A DNA stretch of 64,000 nt from Nannobrachium achirus (GCA_963921795.1 OY997641.1:72738772-72802771), one strand, 5' to 3'; shown: positions 36,149 to 47,344, numbered from the stretch's first letter. Numbers and translations: made by a program. The notes: generated by a model from the letters alone, not told the origin.

Positions 36149-37702
36149 CTAGAAGAGAAAATTTCTAAGAAATTTTAAGTGTGCCTGCAGCTCGCTAAGT
36201 CTGTGCAACCTTGTGTAGCGGTTGGTGTTAGCATTAGCGTTATTTCATTTGACGCAACCCGCGTGTCTGTATGACAAACGGTTCACGAGATCAAGGGTCA
36301 CTTCCTGTTTGGTGAGGGGCACTTCCTGTTTGGCGAAATAGGCCCCAATTAAGGTCATGGACGATTAATGAATTAAAGCTGCAAGCAGCGATGACCAGGC
36401 CCTCGCAGCTCTACCCACGTCACAAGGCCAGCAGCCAATCAGAAACCAAACAGGAAGTCAGCCATTTCGACTAATTAGTGGCGTTTTGGAGCATTTTTGG
36501 CCGTTATCACGGGTCGCACTTTAACGACAGTTTTTTGAGAAAAAATTGTTTTGTGAGAAAAAAAATTTGAGAAAAAAACTTTTTTGAGAAAAAGAAATTT
36601 TGAAAAAAAAATTGTGAGAAAAAAAAATCTTGAGAAAAAAAAATGTGAGAAAAAAAATGTTGGGAAAAAATTATTTTGAGAAAACAATTTTGAGAAAAAC
36701 ATTTTTTGAGAAAAAAATAATTTTGAGAAAAAAAAAATTGAGAAAAAATTTTTTTGAGAAAAAAAATTTGAGAAAAAAATTGAGAAAAAAAATTTTTTGA
36801 GAAAAAAAAAATTTGAGAAAAAAATTGAGAAAAAAAAATTTTGAGAAAAAAAAATTGAGAAAAAAAAATTGAGAAAAAAAAAATGTTGAGAAAAAAATTT
36901 TTTGAGAAAAAAAAATTTGAGAAAAAAAAATTTGAGAAAAAAATTTTTTGAGAAAAAAAAAATTTGAGAAAAAAAATTTGAGAAAAAAAAAATTTGAGAA
37001 AAAAAAAAATTGAGAAAAAAAAATTGAGAAAAAAAGAAAAGGTATGACACCAGCCGCAAGTCTGTACGACAAACGGTTCATGAGTTATAGAGGCACTTCC
37101 TGTTTGGTGAAGGGCACTTCCTGTTAAAGAGGGGGCGAGGCTTAATCAATTACAGCTCATCCCTATTGGTCGGAAAAAGACCAAAGTTGTGTGAGCATTT
37201 TACATTTTAAATGACGTTGCTAGGCAAAAGTATGGCAGAGTTATGTGGCGCCAAAGTTTCTGTTTTTTTTTCGGAGTCCCCCATTCAAAGTCAATGGAGT
37301 TTTTGGGCGTTGTTTTTTGCGAATTACATCGCAATCGTAAAGCGGATCGGAAAGAAAAGTAATAGCACACCATTCCCGGCCGAGCCGCACATTTTGATGT
37401 ATATATTGCGGGGGTGGCGTAAATCGTGCGGCAGTTATTACGTGCCGAAGTTTCCCCCATTCTAAGTCAATGGGGTTTTTTGGCGTCGTTTTTTGCGAAT
37501 TACGTCGCAATGGTAACGCGGATCGGAAAGAAAAGTAATAGCACACCATTCCCGGCCGAGCCGCACGTTTTGATGTATATATTGCGGCGGTGGCGTAAAT
37601 TGTGCGGCAGTTATTACGTGCAGAAATTCGTGGCGAAAGACTTAATTAATTAAGTATGGCGGATTACAATAAGTGTTTTGCTATTGCATAGCAGGCACAC
37701 TT
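36149..37702 (-). mobile_element. Helentron-like non-autonomous element, copy 1
   Basis: Read on the minus strand, the element starts AAGTGTGCCTGC. Near its 3' end it has the inverted GCAGGCACACTT, then the hairpin AAAATTTCTTAGAAATTTT, a short C/T-rich stretch, and CTAG followed by T. A 5' terminal repeat, an inset 3' partner and a subterminal hairpin form the published layout of Helentron (Helitron2) derivatives. Two more copies are at 38335-39852 and 53280-54415. It carries GCTGCAAGCAGCGATGACC, common in teleost repeats, a ~500-bp GAGAAAA array, and paired GCGTAAAT-GTGCGGCAGTTATTACGTG units. Confidence 0.6.
36530..37045 (+). repeat. (TTTGAGAAAAAAA)n low-complexity array
   Basis: About 36 GAGAAAAA units separated by T/A runs. 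The minus strand gives F/S-rich frames of 136-194 codons that are not genes. The array is kept in the second copy (38715-39195) but not in the third (53280-54415). Confidence 0.95.
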
Positions 37703-38236
37703 AATAAACAGTTACTTGTTACACCGTTGTGTGGGAAATAAGCACCCAAAACAGTAATAAAAATAACCCAAAACCAAAAAAGTGGAGGAGGTAAAAAAGA
37801 CTATTGGCCACTATTTCTGACCAGCTGAGAATCGATAAGGAATCGAATCGATAAGCAGAACCGGAATCGGAATTGCTAAAATCTTAACGATACCCATCCC
37901 TAGTCTTGTGGAGGTGTGACCAATGCCATTCTGCTATTGTGGGTGTGGAATTCTGCACACTGCATCAAAGCAGTTCACGGTAAAACGGCCCTGAATTAGT
38001 CACAGGTGTTGGGTGTTACTTTAATCAAACCAATCGGAGAGAGTATCAGCTGCCATTCCCTTTAAGATCAGTGCAAGACATGCGTTAAGCGGCGAGACCA
38101 AAAGAGTATAGTTTATATTTTATATTTATATATTTCCAAATAGCTTACCCATCACGGTTGGGGACCCATTTGTGGGTCATGGACCAATTTATACGGGTCA
38201 CGACTCGAGTAAAAATCCCATTTTATTTTCCTACAT

Positions 38237-38238
<2 letters not shown>

Positions 38239-38282
<44 letters not shown>

Positions 38283-38283
38283 A

Positions 38284-38332
<49 letters not shown>
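38239..38332. repeat. (TA)n microsatellite
   Basis: About 45 TA units at the position where copy A carries the hAT element 4247-10898. Confidence 0.95.
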
Positions 38333-38334
<2 letters not shown>

Positions 38335-39852
38335 CTAGAAGAGAAAATTTCTAAGAAATTTTAAGTGTGCCTGCAGCTCGCTAAGTCTGTGCAACCTTGT
38401 GTAGCGGTTGGTGTTAGCATTAGCGTTATTTCATTTGACGCAACCCGCGTGTCTGTATGACAAACGGTTCACGAGATCAAGGGTCACTTCCTGTTTGGTG
38501 AGGGGCACTTCCTGTTTGGCGAAATAGGCCCCAATTAAGGTCATGGACGATTAATGAATTAAAGCTGCAAGCAGCGATGACCAGGCCCTCGCAGCTCTAC
38601 CCACGTCACAAGGCCAGCAGCCAATCAGAAACCAAACAGGAAGTCAGCCATTTCGACTAATTAGTGGCGTTTTGGAGCATTTTTGGCCGTTATCACGGGT
38701 CGCACTTTAACGACAGTTTTTTGAGAAAAAATTGTTTTGTGAGAAAAAAAATTTGAGAAAAAAAAATTTTTGAGAAAAAGAAATTTTGAAAAAAAAATTG
38801 TGAGAAAAAAAAATCTTGAGAAAAAAAAGTGAGAAAAAAAAATGTTGAGAAAAAAATAATTTTGAGAAAACAATTTTGAGAAAAACATTTTTTGAGAAAA
38901 AAATAATTTTGAGAAAAAAAAAATTGAGAAATTTTTTTTGAGAAAAAAAATTTGAGAAAAAAATTGAGAAAAAAATTTTTTTGAGAAAAAAAAATTTTGA
39001 GAAAAAAATTGAGAAAAAACATTTTTGAGAAAAAAAAAATTTGAGAAAAAAAAATTTTGAGAAAAAAAAAATGTTGAGAAAAAAAAATTGAGAAAAAAAA
39101 ATTTGAGAAAAAAAAAATTTGAGAAAAAAAAATTTGAGAAAAAAAAAATTTGAGAAAAAAAAATTGAGAAAAAAAAATTGAGAAAAAAAGAAAAGGTATG
39201 ACACCAGCCGCAAGTCTGTACGACAAACGGTTCATGAGTTATAGAGGCACTTCCTGTTTGGTGAAGGGCACTTCCTGTTAAAGAGGGGGCGAGGCTTAAT
39301 CAATTACAGCTCATCCCTATTGGTCGGAAAAAGACCAAAGTTGTGTGAGCATTTTACATTTTAAATGACGTTGCTAGGCAAAAGTATGGCAGAGTTATGT
39401 GGTGCCAAAGTTTCTGGGTTTTTTTCGGAGTCCCCCATTCAAAGTCAATGGAGTTTTTGGGCGTTGTTTTTTGCGAATTACATCGCAATCGTAAAGCGGA
39501 TCGGAAAGAAAAGTAATAGCACACCATTCCCGGCCGAGCCGCACATTTTGATGTATATATTGCGGGGGTGGCGTAAATCGTGCGGCAGTTATTACGTGCC
39601 GAAGTTTCCCCCATTTTAAGTCAATGGGGTTTTTTGGCGTCGTTTTTTGCGAATTACGTCGCAATGGTAACGCGGATCGGAAAGAAAAGTAATAGCACAC
39701 CATTCCCGGCCGAGCCGCACGTTTTGATGTATATATTGCGGCGGTGGCGTAAATTGTGCGGCAGTTATTACGTGCAGAAATTCGTGGCGAAAGACTTAAT
39801 TAAGTATGGCGGATTACAATAAGTGTTTTGCTATTGCATAGCAGGCACACTT
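38335..39852 (-). mobile_element. Helentron-like non-autonomous element, copy 2
   Basis: Near-identical to 36149-37702 in the same orientation, with the same CTAG|T end and AAGTGTGCC start. The main differences are in the lengths of A runs in the GAGAAAA array. Its insertion point is the TA repeat of copy B. Confidence 0.6.
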
Positions 39853-40009
39853 AATTAAGAGTGAAAACTGAAAATAGCCGATTTAACCCTTTCAAAGCCA
39901 CAGGGACCCCCTTAAAAACAGGGGTACAGAGGTACTGCCGTGCAATATGATGCGAAGGAGTGTAATGACGAAGCGAGTTCGGGGGAGTGTTCTGGAGGTT
40001 GCGTGCGCT

Positions 40010-40085
40010 CACGTGGTCGGGACCTGCGCGTCCCGCCCCCTATACAATATATAGGTAGACCTGCCTGTAGGTAAGGTATTGTTGC
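40010..40085 (+). promoter_or_regulatory. Putative TATA-box promoter and first splice donor of the 7.4-kb element
   Basis: A GC-rich stretch (GGGACCTGCGCGTCCCGCCC) is followed by TATACAATATATAGG and, 24 bp on, CCTGTAG|GTAAGG. The same arrangement is preserved in the deletion derivative at 47408-47483. The function is inferred from motif order only. Confidence 0.45.
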
Positions 40086-40997
40086 GCAAGCTACTGCTGC
40101 TGCTACGCATGGCTGTCTCGAGGGGCTACTGGTTGTTTGTGCTGCTGACTTCTGCTTGGATCATGTCTTTCGCGTCTTTAGCCGCTGTCTACGCTAGGAT
40201 CAAGGGATTCAAGGCAAGGTTGTATGGGAAAAACTTTGGGATTGTGGATTTGGGTAGACACTGCTGTGTTCTAGTACTGCTTCAACAAGTGTGTGGGTCT
40301 CCGCTAATGTTGCTAATTCCCAGCTGATTTCTGCAGTGCAGTGCTGCTGATCCTTGCGGCAGTTGTTGTCGTGGCTAGGCTAATTTAGTGTGTTTGTGCT
40401 GTTGTTGTTGTTGCTTAGCTAACTTAATTGTGCCTTTGTAGGCCATTGCTCTTCTTGTTTCGGCTGCTCACTATTGCTAAAGCGCATTTTTAGCTGCTGT
40501 GATCAAGGCAAGGCTTATGGCATAACTGTTGGGTTTGTTGTTTGTAGTAAACACGGCTGAGGTCTACTTCTAACTACTGTTTCATCAAGGTAATGTTGCC
40601 CATTCCAGCGATTTTTGCATACTACAGATCAAGATGGAAGTAGTTGTGGCTACTGGCTAATGCTAAAATAACTTCATTGTGCTTGGCTTGCTTGCGACCG
40701 TTCGCTATAAAGGTAAACTCAGTTGGTTGTGCTTATCGGGAACAGTGGTGTGTCGTCGACGGAGCTAGCCGTATCTGCTACTGTTGAGCAGCGTTCCTTT
40801 CTTCAGTCAGCCAAGGGCTAGCTTTGCTTGTTGTTAGCCGGCTAGCTTCTAACTTCTGTAAGGATAGCTGTTAGCTGGTAAAACAGCTTGCTAGCCATGT
40901 TCTAGGCACAAGTATGGCCCCGTGTGAAAACGTTGCCTCTATTAACAGTAATGTCTCATGTCAGGAGGAATAAATTAATATGTAGGTTGCGCGTGTC

Positions 40998-43418
40998 TGT
41001 TACGGCCACCACCTTTACCTTTGGGACCGCAACATAAAGTGTACAATGAGAACTGATTTAAAAAGGGAATATTTACATTTATTACAAATAGACACGAGGT
41101 CTGATTACAAACATTTCCCAATAAATACAATATCACAGGTATTAGGTACAAAATCAGAACTCAAAGGGTTGTTGAGAGGACAGAGGGATTGAGCCTCTGC
41201 TGCTGTTAGGCTGACGGTCCTCTGCTGCACTGAACACAAACTGAGCCTTATATAGAGGACTAGGGATGGTCACGCCCCAATCAGCAGCCATGATCATGGA
41301 ACCAGCGAATCACAGACAGGCCACTTCCCCACAGCTGTCAGGTATTTGGCAATCAGCAGCACCAACTCTCCACACCATCTCTCCACCTCAGAAACAGGGA
41401 ATATTAAAGGGCCAGGCAGCAGAAAATACAATAATGACCCTAGGGTCATAACACCTCCCCCCTTAAAATCAAACATTTACCCCTTACAAAAAATGTTTGA
41501 TTACACAATACAAAAAAAATACCCCAAAAATTAACCAATACAAATATACACTAAGACGGCTGGCCGTAATACCCCCCCTCCAAAAAAAAAACCTCCCCCA
41601 AGAAGTTTTCCCCAGAAGAGCTCAAAGTGAGGCCCAGCCGACTTGTACATTTCCAAGTTGAAGTTGCACCCCTCCCTCTTACTCTCTCAAAACCCAACGC
41701 TGTAAACATGCTCAAATTCTTCACAAATACGAAACTCAAGTGGCATAACAACCACTATCTTAACAAATCACAAATGGCATAACTAACCACCGTATTAACA
41801 AAAAAGGAAAAGGTTGTAGGTGGGTGGCCCAATTAATCACCATATTAACAAAAAAAATCCATTTTTGTAGGTGGGTGACCCAATTAACCACCATATTAAC
41901 AACACCATTCAATTTTGTAGGTTGGTGGCCCAATTTACCACTTTCTCAAACAAACCCGATTCAATTTGGTACGTGGGGATAAAAACCAATTTTACCCTTT
42001 CTCAATTTAGAATCAGTGACATAGGGAACACAAGTACACAACTAATTCAATTTGGTACGTGGGGGTAAAAACCAATTTTACCCTTTCTCAATTTAGAAGA
42101 AGTTGACACAACCATGGAACACAAACTAATTCAATTTGGTACGTGGGGGTAAAAACACTCACTATTTACCCTTTCTCAATTTAGAACTAGTAAGGAACCC
42201 AAAAAACACAGACACAAAAATTTGAGCATATTCCCCACACCTTAAAGTTTTAACAGAAAAACCAAACACAAGGTAACATTAACTTTAAGTGGGCAAAGGA
42301 CTCTAAGCCCCAATTTACACTGTTACTGATGGACACAAGTAGGTTTCAAGGGGAGGCAAACAAACTTGGTTGGCAGGCTTTTAACATGACCAAAATTGCT
42401 TGCACAGACTTCACACCAATTTAGAATGCAACAGCAAATACTAATTGATAATTTATCAGGTGGCACACACACAGTAGGCTTGAGGGTTCTAAATTATGTG
42501 ACATGTTACTGAGGGGCAGGTAGTACTGCGTACTCCCTGTCAGCTCAAACCCTAATGTGCACACACATCAACTCACAATGGAGCTCCACCTCTCAGAGGT
42601 GGAAGGCCAGCTTAGACTTTTAAGTCTCCCCCCAGCATGATTGCAACCAACGGCCCTGTGGGTCAGGGAGGACGTGTCAGCCGTCGCCTCCACATCCTCA
42701 CCTGAACCCACAGGTGCACTCACCGTGGTATACAGTATACAGTCACTAGGACACCCTCTCCAGCAAGCCACTGCAACACACTCATTTCCCTCCGACCTGC
42801 TCGCCGCCTGTTAGAAGGGAGACATCACAGATTTTAACAAACCAGCCACCAATCACCCAATCCAAAATGTTCACAGGTGGGAGTCTGCACAAACAAATTA
42901 CCTTATACAAACCTGCCAAACCAACCCACAACAAAACTAACTTTTTGACGAGCCCCCAATTATGTTACGGCCACCACCTTTACCTTTGGGACCGCAACAT
43001 AAAGTGTACAATGAGAACTGATTTAAAAAGGGAATATTTACATTTATTACAAATAGACACGAGGTCTGATTACAAACATTTCCCAATAAATACAATATCA
43101 CAGGTATTAGGTACAAAATCAGAACTCAAAGGGTTGTTGAGAGGACAGAGGGATTGAGCCTCTGCTGCTGTTAGGCTGACGGTCCTCTGCTGCACTGAAC
43201 ACAAACTGAGCCTTATATAGAGGACTAGGGATGGTCACGCCCCAATCAGCAGCCATGATCATGGAACCAGCGAATCACAGACAGGCCACTTCCCCACAGC
43301 TGTCAGGTATTTGGCAATCAGCAGCACCAACTCTCCACACCATCTCTCCACCTCAGAAACAGGGAATATTAAAGGGCCAGGCAGCAGAAAATACAATAAT
43401 GACCCTAGGGTCATAACA
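40998..43418 (-). mobile_element. Non-autonomous LTR retrotransposon with tRNA-Pro primer site, 2421 bp
   Basis: Two 456-bp LTRs (40998-41453 and 42963-43418) begin TGTTACGGCC and end GGTCATAACA and appear identical. GTGTC flanks both sides (40993-40997 and 43419-43423). On the minus strand the LTR has CTATATAAGGCTCAG (TATA box). The LTR is followed by TAAT and TGGGGGCTCGTC, the first 12 bases of the classical tRNA-Pro primer-binding site. The far end has AAGGGGGGAGG (polypurine tract) against the other LTR. So the element reads on the minus strand and has all cis signals but no gag or pol in its 1509-bp interior. It is nested in the 7.4-kb element. Confidence 0.93.
41790..42190. repeat. Tandem ~60-bp repeats inside the LTR element
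   Basis: Units with AATTTGGTACGTGGGGGTAA and CCCTTTCTCAATTTAGAA recur at about 41965, 42048 and 42128, with an older variant (TTTTGTAGGTGGGTG) at 41812-41950. Confidence 0.75.
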
Positions 43419-44289
43419 GTGTCAGTAAGCGGCATATTATAACTCTATGAATCTACCTAGCAGAGCTTTACGTCTTCACGGAGGAGGTTTACGGTAGCAC
43501 ATACTAAGCGCTGCGTGTGGGAAATGTAGTTCTCTATCATGCCAAGCCTCGGCGTTGTGCTAGAAGTAATAGTCGTATGAACTACACGTCGGGCCAGGAG
43601 GAAAGCATTCGATTCAGGCTTCGTCGCAGCGTGCTTAATCTAGTTAGTATCTGGGGCCTATATTGCTTCTACCTCTCCTTGGGTTATGTGTATGTTTTGC
43701 ACTGTCTGGCCCTCGCGGGATGAATGATTAAAACATTAATCGCCGCTCGCTATTATAACTCTATGGCCGCTCGTTTGAGAAGCTATAAAGGATGTCTGTC
43801 TGTGTGGGCTCCTGGGAGGAGGAACCCGCTAGCTCATAGGTGCCATAGTTTACGTGCGATCAATGTTTTGCTTCCGCTAACGCAAGTCGTGCCTGTCTGA
43901 CCTGACGTCACCAGTTGAGTCGCTAGTGCATGCAGGGAAACGTAGTCTACTCTAAAGCTAACCATTCTCTTCAGTTTTCAGCATCCATCAGCTGCAGCTC
44001 ATCAGCTTTTTTCTTCGCATCGCAGGCTATTAGTTAAAGTTGATAAGTTCTAAGTTGTCAGTTGTGCTGCTATATTAAATGCTAAATAAATACGCCAATT
44101 GTTGCTGCTGCCGCAGTCGGATACTGTCATGTCTCCGTGGTTTCGGCGGAGGCTAGCTCTACTCAAGCTGCTAATGCTGCTGTTATGGCTGCTAATAATT
44201 ACAACTGACGCTTCTGCTTGTAGGATACTGACATCATGTTATCTGTGCAGTTCATGCTCAGTGCCACGTGTCTGATACTAACATTATTT

Positions 44290-45000
44290 GTATCATTACA
44301 GCTCCTGGCTAAAGCACTTCTGGTCCGCTGCAACCGTTACTGCTTCATGTTAAAGCTGCTACCAGTGTATCAGAAGTAAAAGTGATTTAATTTAAATGTC
44401 GCTTCAAACTAAGGTTATAGTATTGGGTCACATAGCACACTTTATGTTTTCTTACAGCTCATGCTAAAGCTAATACATGTTGGTTGCTAACATCCTGTTT
44501 ATTATTTCAGCTCAAGGCCGGAGCGGCTGCAGGCCCACGGCTTCGGCATCAGGTTATCATGGCAGCTTTATGCTAAAGCGGCTACATGTTCCACTAATCA
44601 TGTTTTACTTTATAGCTTCTTGCTGCGGCTGCTACATGTCTGCTGCTAACATTTCTATATTTTCAGCTCGTGCTGGAGTGGCTGCATAGCTGCTACTGCA
44701 GCAGCTAACATAATCTTTATCACTGCAGATCCATGCCGGAGCTGTGGCAGGCCCGCTACTACAGCAGCATTTTGATCATTGCAGCTTCTGGCTAATCTCC
44801 TACAGCTTCTGGCTAAGCTCCTACAGGTTCCGCTAACAGTGCGTTTTTCTTCATAGCTTCTTGCTTCGGCTGCCACATGCCTGCTAACAGGTTTTCAGAT
44901 TCGAGCTGGAGCTGATGCATGGCTGTCGCTACAGCATGTTTGCCATTGCAGCGTCGTGCTGCAGCGGCTGCGTTGTCTATTAACATGTTATCTTTATAGC
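44290..45000 (+). repeat. Tandem ~52-bp array of 3'-splice-site-like units
   Basis: At least twelve pyrimidine-rich tracts end in CAG or TAG and are followed mostly by CTTC/CTCN: AG positions 44301, 44457, 44510, 44615, 44666, 44728, 44784, 44805, 44856, 44898, 44951 and 44999. Spacing from 44615 on is mostly 42-62 bp. Each unit then runs TGCTGCGGCTGCTACATG-like and GCTAACA-like before the next T-rich stretch. Several tracts (TTTATTATTTCAG, TATATTTTCAG) would be good acceptors. Confidence 0.7.
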
Positions 45001-45240
45001 TTCGTCCACGGCTGTAGAATACCATGAGGCCAGTCAGGAGTCGATTAGCACTGCAGAGGGCTTTGCTTCTACAGCATCGGCCAACCCAAGCAAGGCGGTC
45101 GTCACGCCTGCCAGCCCACCCGCCGCCTGCCTGCTGCCCGCTAGCCCGCCGCCTGCCTGCTGCCCGCGAGCCCACCCGCCAGCCCGCTGCCCGTGAGCCC
45201 ACCCGCCTGCCCGTGAGCCCACCCACCCGCCAGCCCGCCG
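45001..45240 (+). pseudogene. S/T/P-rich coding-like segment, no recognised family
   Basis: After the last acceptor-like site (TCTTTATAG at 44999) the frame starting TCGTCCACGGCTGTAGAATA encodes STAVEYHEASQESIST, then AEGFASTASANPSKAVVTP, then a proline/alanine/cysteine repeat from GCCC-rich DNA (45100-45240) that ends at a TGA. A second frame (about 45240-45417) encodes QARLPEAQHADAAIMPQRNL and ends at AGCAG|GTAAAT, a plausible donor. It could be the remains of an element-encoded protein. No domain was recognised. Confidence 0.3.
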
Positions 45241-45419
45241 TGTCGTGCTAGAAGCTCATGGGGCGCAGGCTCGTCTTCCGGAGGCGCAACACGCCGACGC
45301 CGCCATCATGCCGCAAAGGAACCTGGGAACTGCAGTTCCAGCACCAGTGGCGGGAACTCCATTCCTCTCACCAGCAACAGCTATCCTAGAAGCACTGCGG
45401 AGCCAGACTCTAGCAGGTA

Positions 45420-46200
45420 AATAGCAGCGCATTTGCTTGTTCGGTGCTGTTGGGGTTTCAGTCGCTTTAAGCTTGGAAACAATAGGTAGCCTTAGTAAAT
45501 AGCAGCACATTAACTTGGTTGGTATATTGGCTTGGCCGCTCTTGCATTGCTTGACTTAAAAGTCAAGATGTGGTTTTGTTGAGTTTCTTATATTACGCAT
45601 CAGCAGACTCTGGAGCAGAACTAATTCACTTTTCCGTCCTTTATTTCCATGCTGAAACATCCGCCTGATGTCTGCCCCCGGCACCCATGACACGAGCCTG
45701 GTACGGCATAAAACCGAGAGAGCTGCGGCCTGCCCAACCAGCTGCCCACCTGCACGCCGCCCCCCACCCGGCTACCCGTCCACCCGCATAGCTCTCTCGC
45801 TGGACCGGGGCAGTGACAACAGCAGCGCTCCGGGTGCTGTCATCAACCAGGAAATCCTCTAGCCGCCGGGCATCGGCAGCTATGTCCGTTACGTCAGACT
45901 CGGCAATCTGAAATCCGGCACGCCCAGCTACCAATGAGCATCAAGCCATGCAACTCGGGACTGAGCGGCTGTGCTACTAGCTCAGGTTTCATAAGGTTAC
46001 ATTATGCCGTTCTGCTTCGGCGTGTACCCGATACGTTTGTGTGTTTATTTGCCGCTGCGCTTCACATGTCTAATATGCAAAGCAAGGTGTTTGCTGGGGT
46101 GTCTTTTTAGGTTAATGGCTGCCTCTCTGCTGCGCTTCACATGCATTTTAATATGCAAGCCAAGGTGTCTTTTAGGTTAGATGGGTAAGTTTAACAGTAT
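45420..46200. other. Interior of the 7.4-kb element, no gene recognised
   Basis: Intron-like sequence plus a GC-rich stretch at about 45660-45870 with proline-coding CACC/CCGCC runs similar in style to 45100-45240. Reading frames of 60-97 codons here lack conserved motifs. Confidence 0.4.
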
Positions 46201-46930
46201 AAACCAGTGTTATATGCAGTTGCTCCTGCTCAGTATAGCATCGCTAAAATGACACCTACATTCATTGTTGGTTGGCTGTTGCTAATATTAATACACTTCA
46301 GTACTACTGTGTATTTCTATCGCGTTTGCCCATTCTAGTATAGCATAGCGCTCGAGTTCTAGTGTTGGTCGGCGTATCTACACTTTAGTTGCCTCCTGCC
46401 CACCGCAGTAATCGCTAAATTGCAGCAGTGCTACCTTCTTCGCCGTTGGTTGGCCTTTGGCAAGCTGCTAATATTAATAAATGTCAGTACTACAGTGTAT
46501 TTCATTTGCTGTCCATTCTAGTATACGTTTTTATGAATAGTTGCATTGCTCTGCCGCACTCCATTTTCTCTGCAAAGCAAGGTGGTTGCTGGGGTGTCCC
46601 TTTAGGTAGGATGTTCTGAGCTGTCCCGCTGCCTTTACTTTAATAACTGAGCTTGGCCTTTCCAGAGTATTGTGTTAGGTAGTTATATAGTTCAGTGCCT
46701 CCTGCTCACAGTAAGCGCTATAGTACAGCAGCGCCACCTTCCTCACCGTTGGTTGGTCTTTGCACGCTGTTAGTATTCATTAATTCCAGTATTACTGCAT
46801 ATTCATTTGGTATCGCTCTAGAGTATTAAGGTTAGGCAGTTAGTGTAGTTGTGCTCAGCACTAGTCGCCTATTTACAGCAGAGCAACCTTCACCGTTGGT
46901 TGGCATTGGCAGTGGATTCTTAGCTTTTGC
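46200..46930 (+). repeat. Four degenerate ~200-bp tandem repeats
   Basis: Each unit contains GTTGGTTGGC(C/T)TTTG, then AATATTAATA and CAGTACTACTGTGTATTTC, then a CTAGTAT core and CTCCTGCTCA-like sequence. The GTTGGTTGG motif occurs near 46268, 46446, 46748 and 46894. Confidence 0.6.
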
Positions 46931-46960
46931 TTGTGTTGGGGGTTGTTGTTTTGGGGGGTC

Positions 46961-47069
46961 TCGGGTCATTGCCTGCAGAGATATGTTAAGCCCACGACGT
47001 ACACAGCCATACATGTACTTCGCCGTACATGGTACACGTGTGATCGTGGGCCTGCAGGAAATGACCCGA
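46961..47069 (+). other. Long stem-loop before the poly(A) signal
   Basis: The outer arms TCGGGTCATTGCCTGCAG and CTGCAGGAAATGACCCGA pair. Inside, CCCACGA pairs with TCGTGGG, and TACATGTAC/GTACATG forms the top. The identical structure is in the derivative at 47550-47659. Confidence 0.75.
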
Positions 47070-47344
47070 ATACAGAATCCATCGCCAAAGTTATGCTCCT
47101 GCCTAAGTTGCCATAGATGCTGTTCTTATTCCTAGGCTGTTGGTATGCTGCGGCCTTAGTATAGTATCACAGTATACATGTCATGCATTTGTCGCTCTCC
47201 TGCTGCCGTTAGTATGCCTAGTGTTTGCTGCTGCCTTTATGTATCGTGCTGCTGCCTTCATATCTTGCTGATGTTTATATGCTATGTTGCTGCTGCCATT
47301 CTTGTCAATAAAGTATAATCTAACCTAAAGAACGCTCCCCTGAA

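Larger units (their letters stand above)
35193..37902. mobile_element. hAT transposon, 2710 bp, holding a Helentron-like insertion
   Basis: TAGGGATGAACCGGTTCTC and the inverted TAGGGATGGGTATCG are the ends. GTCTTGTG flanks both sides (35185-35192 and 37903-37910). The element at 36149-37702 is nested in it. The remaining ~1.15 kb includes a TG microsatellite (35999-36090) and no transposase frame. Confidence 0.9.
39947..47344 (+). mobile_element. 7.4-kb element with TATA-like box, acceptor array and poly(A) signal
   Basis: A 31-bp leader (39947-39977) precedes TTCGGGGGAGTGTTCT. The right end GAACGCTCCCCTGAA is its inverted partner, so the terminal repeat is short. A 589-bp deletion version follows at once (47345-47933), sharing ~140 bp of the left end and ~390 bp of the right end. 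The left end has ATACAATATATAGG, a TATA-like box, and then CTGTAG|GTAAGG, a good donor. The right end has AATAAA (47307-47312) behind a long stem-loop. In between are the LTR insertion at 40998-43418, the acceptor-like array at 44290-45000, an S/T/P-rich reading frame near 45003 and ~200-bp repeats. No transposase or polymerase was recognised, and its class is unknown. Block 39890-48900 interrupts sequence contiguous in copy A at about 10960. Confidence 0.65.

Noticed and set aside
36475..37081. F/S-rich frames of 136-194 codons (also at 38693-39235)
   Set aside because: They come from the GAGAAAA low-complexity array and appear in overlapping frames.
40079..40327. 82-codon hydrophobic frame just after the promoter-like end of the 7.4-kb element
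   Set aside because: It starts inside the presumed first intron, shows no known family, and is absent from the deletion derivative. Possible, but unsupported.
45024..45251. A proline/arginine-rich protein of 75 codons
   Set aside because: The frame follows GCCC-rich repeats, has an equally open complement (137 codons) and lacks any recognised domain. The upstream S/T-rich frame is noted instead as weak evidence.
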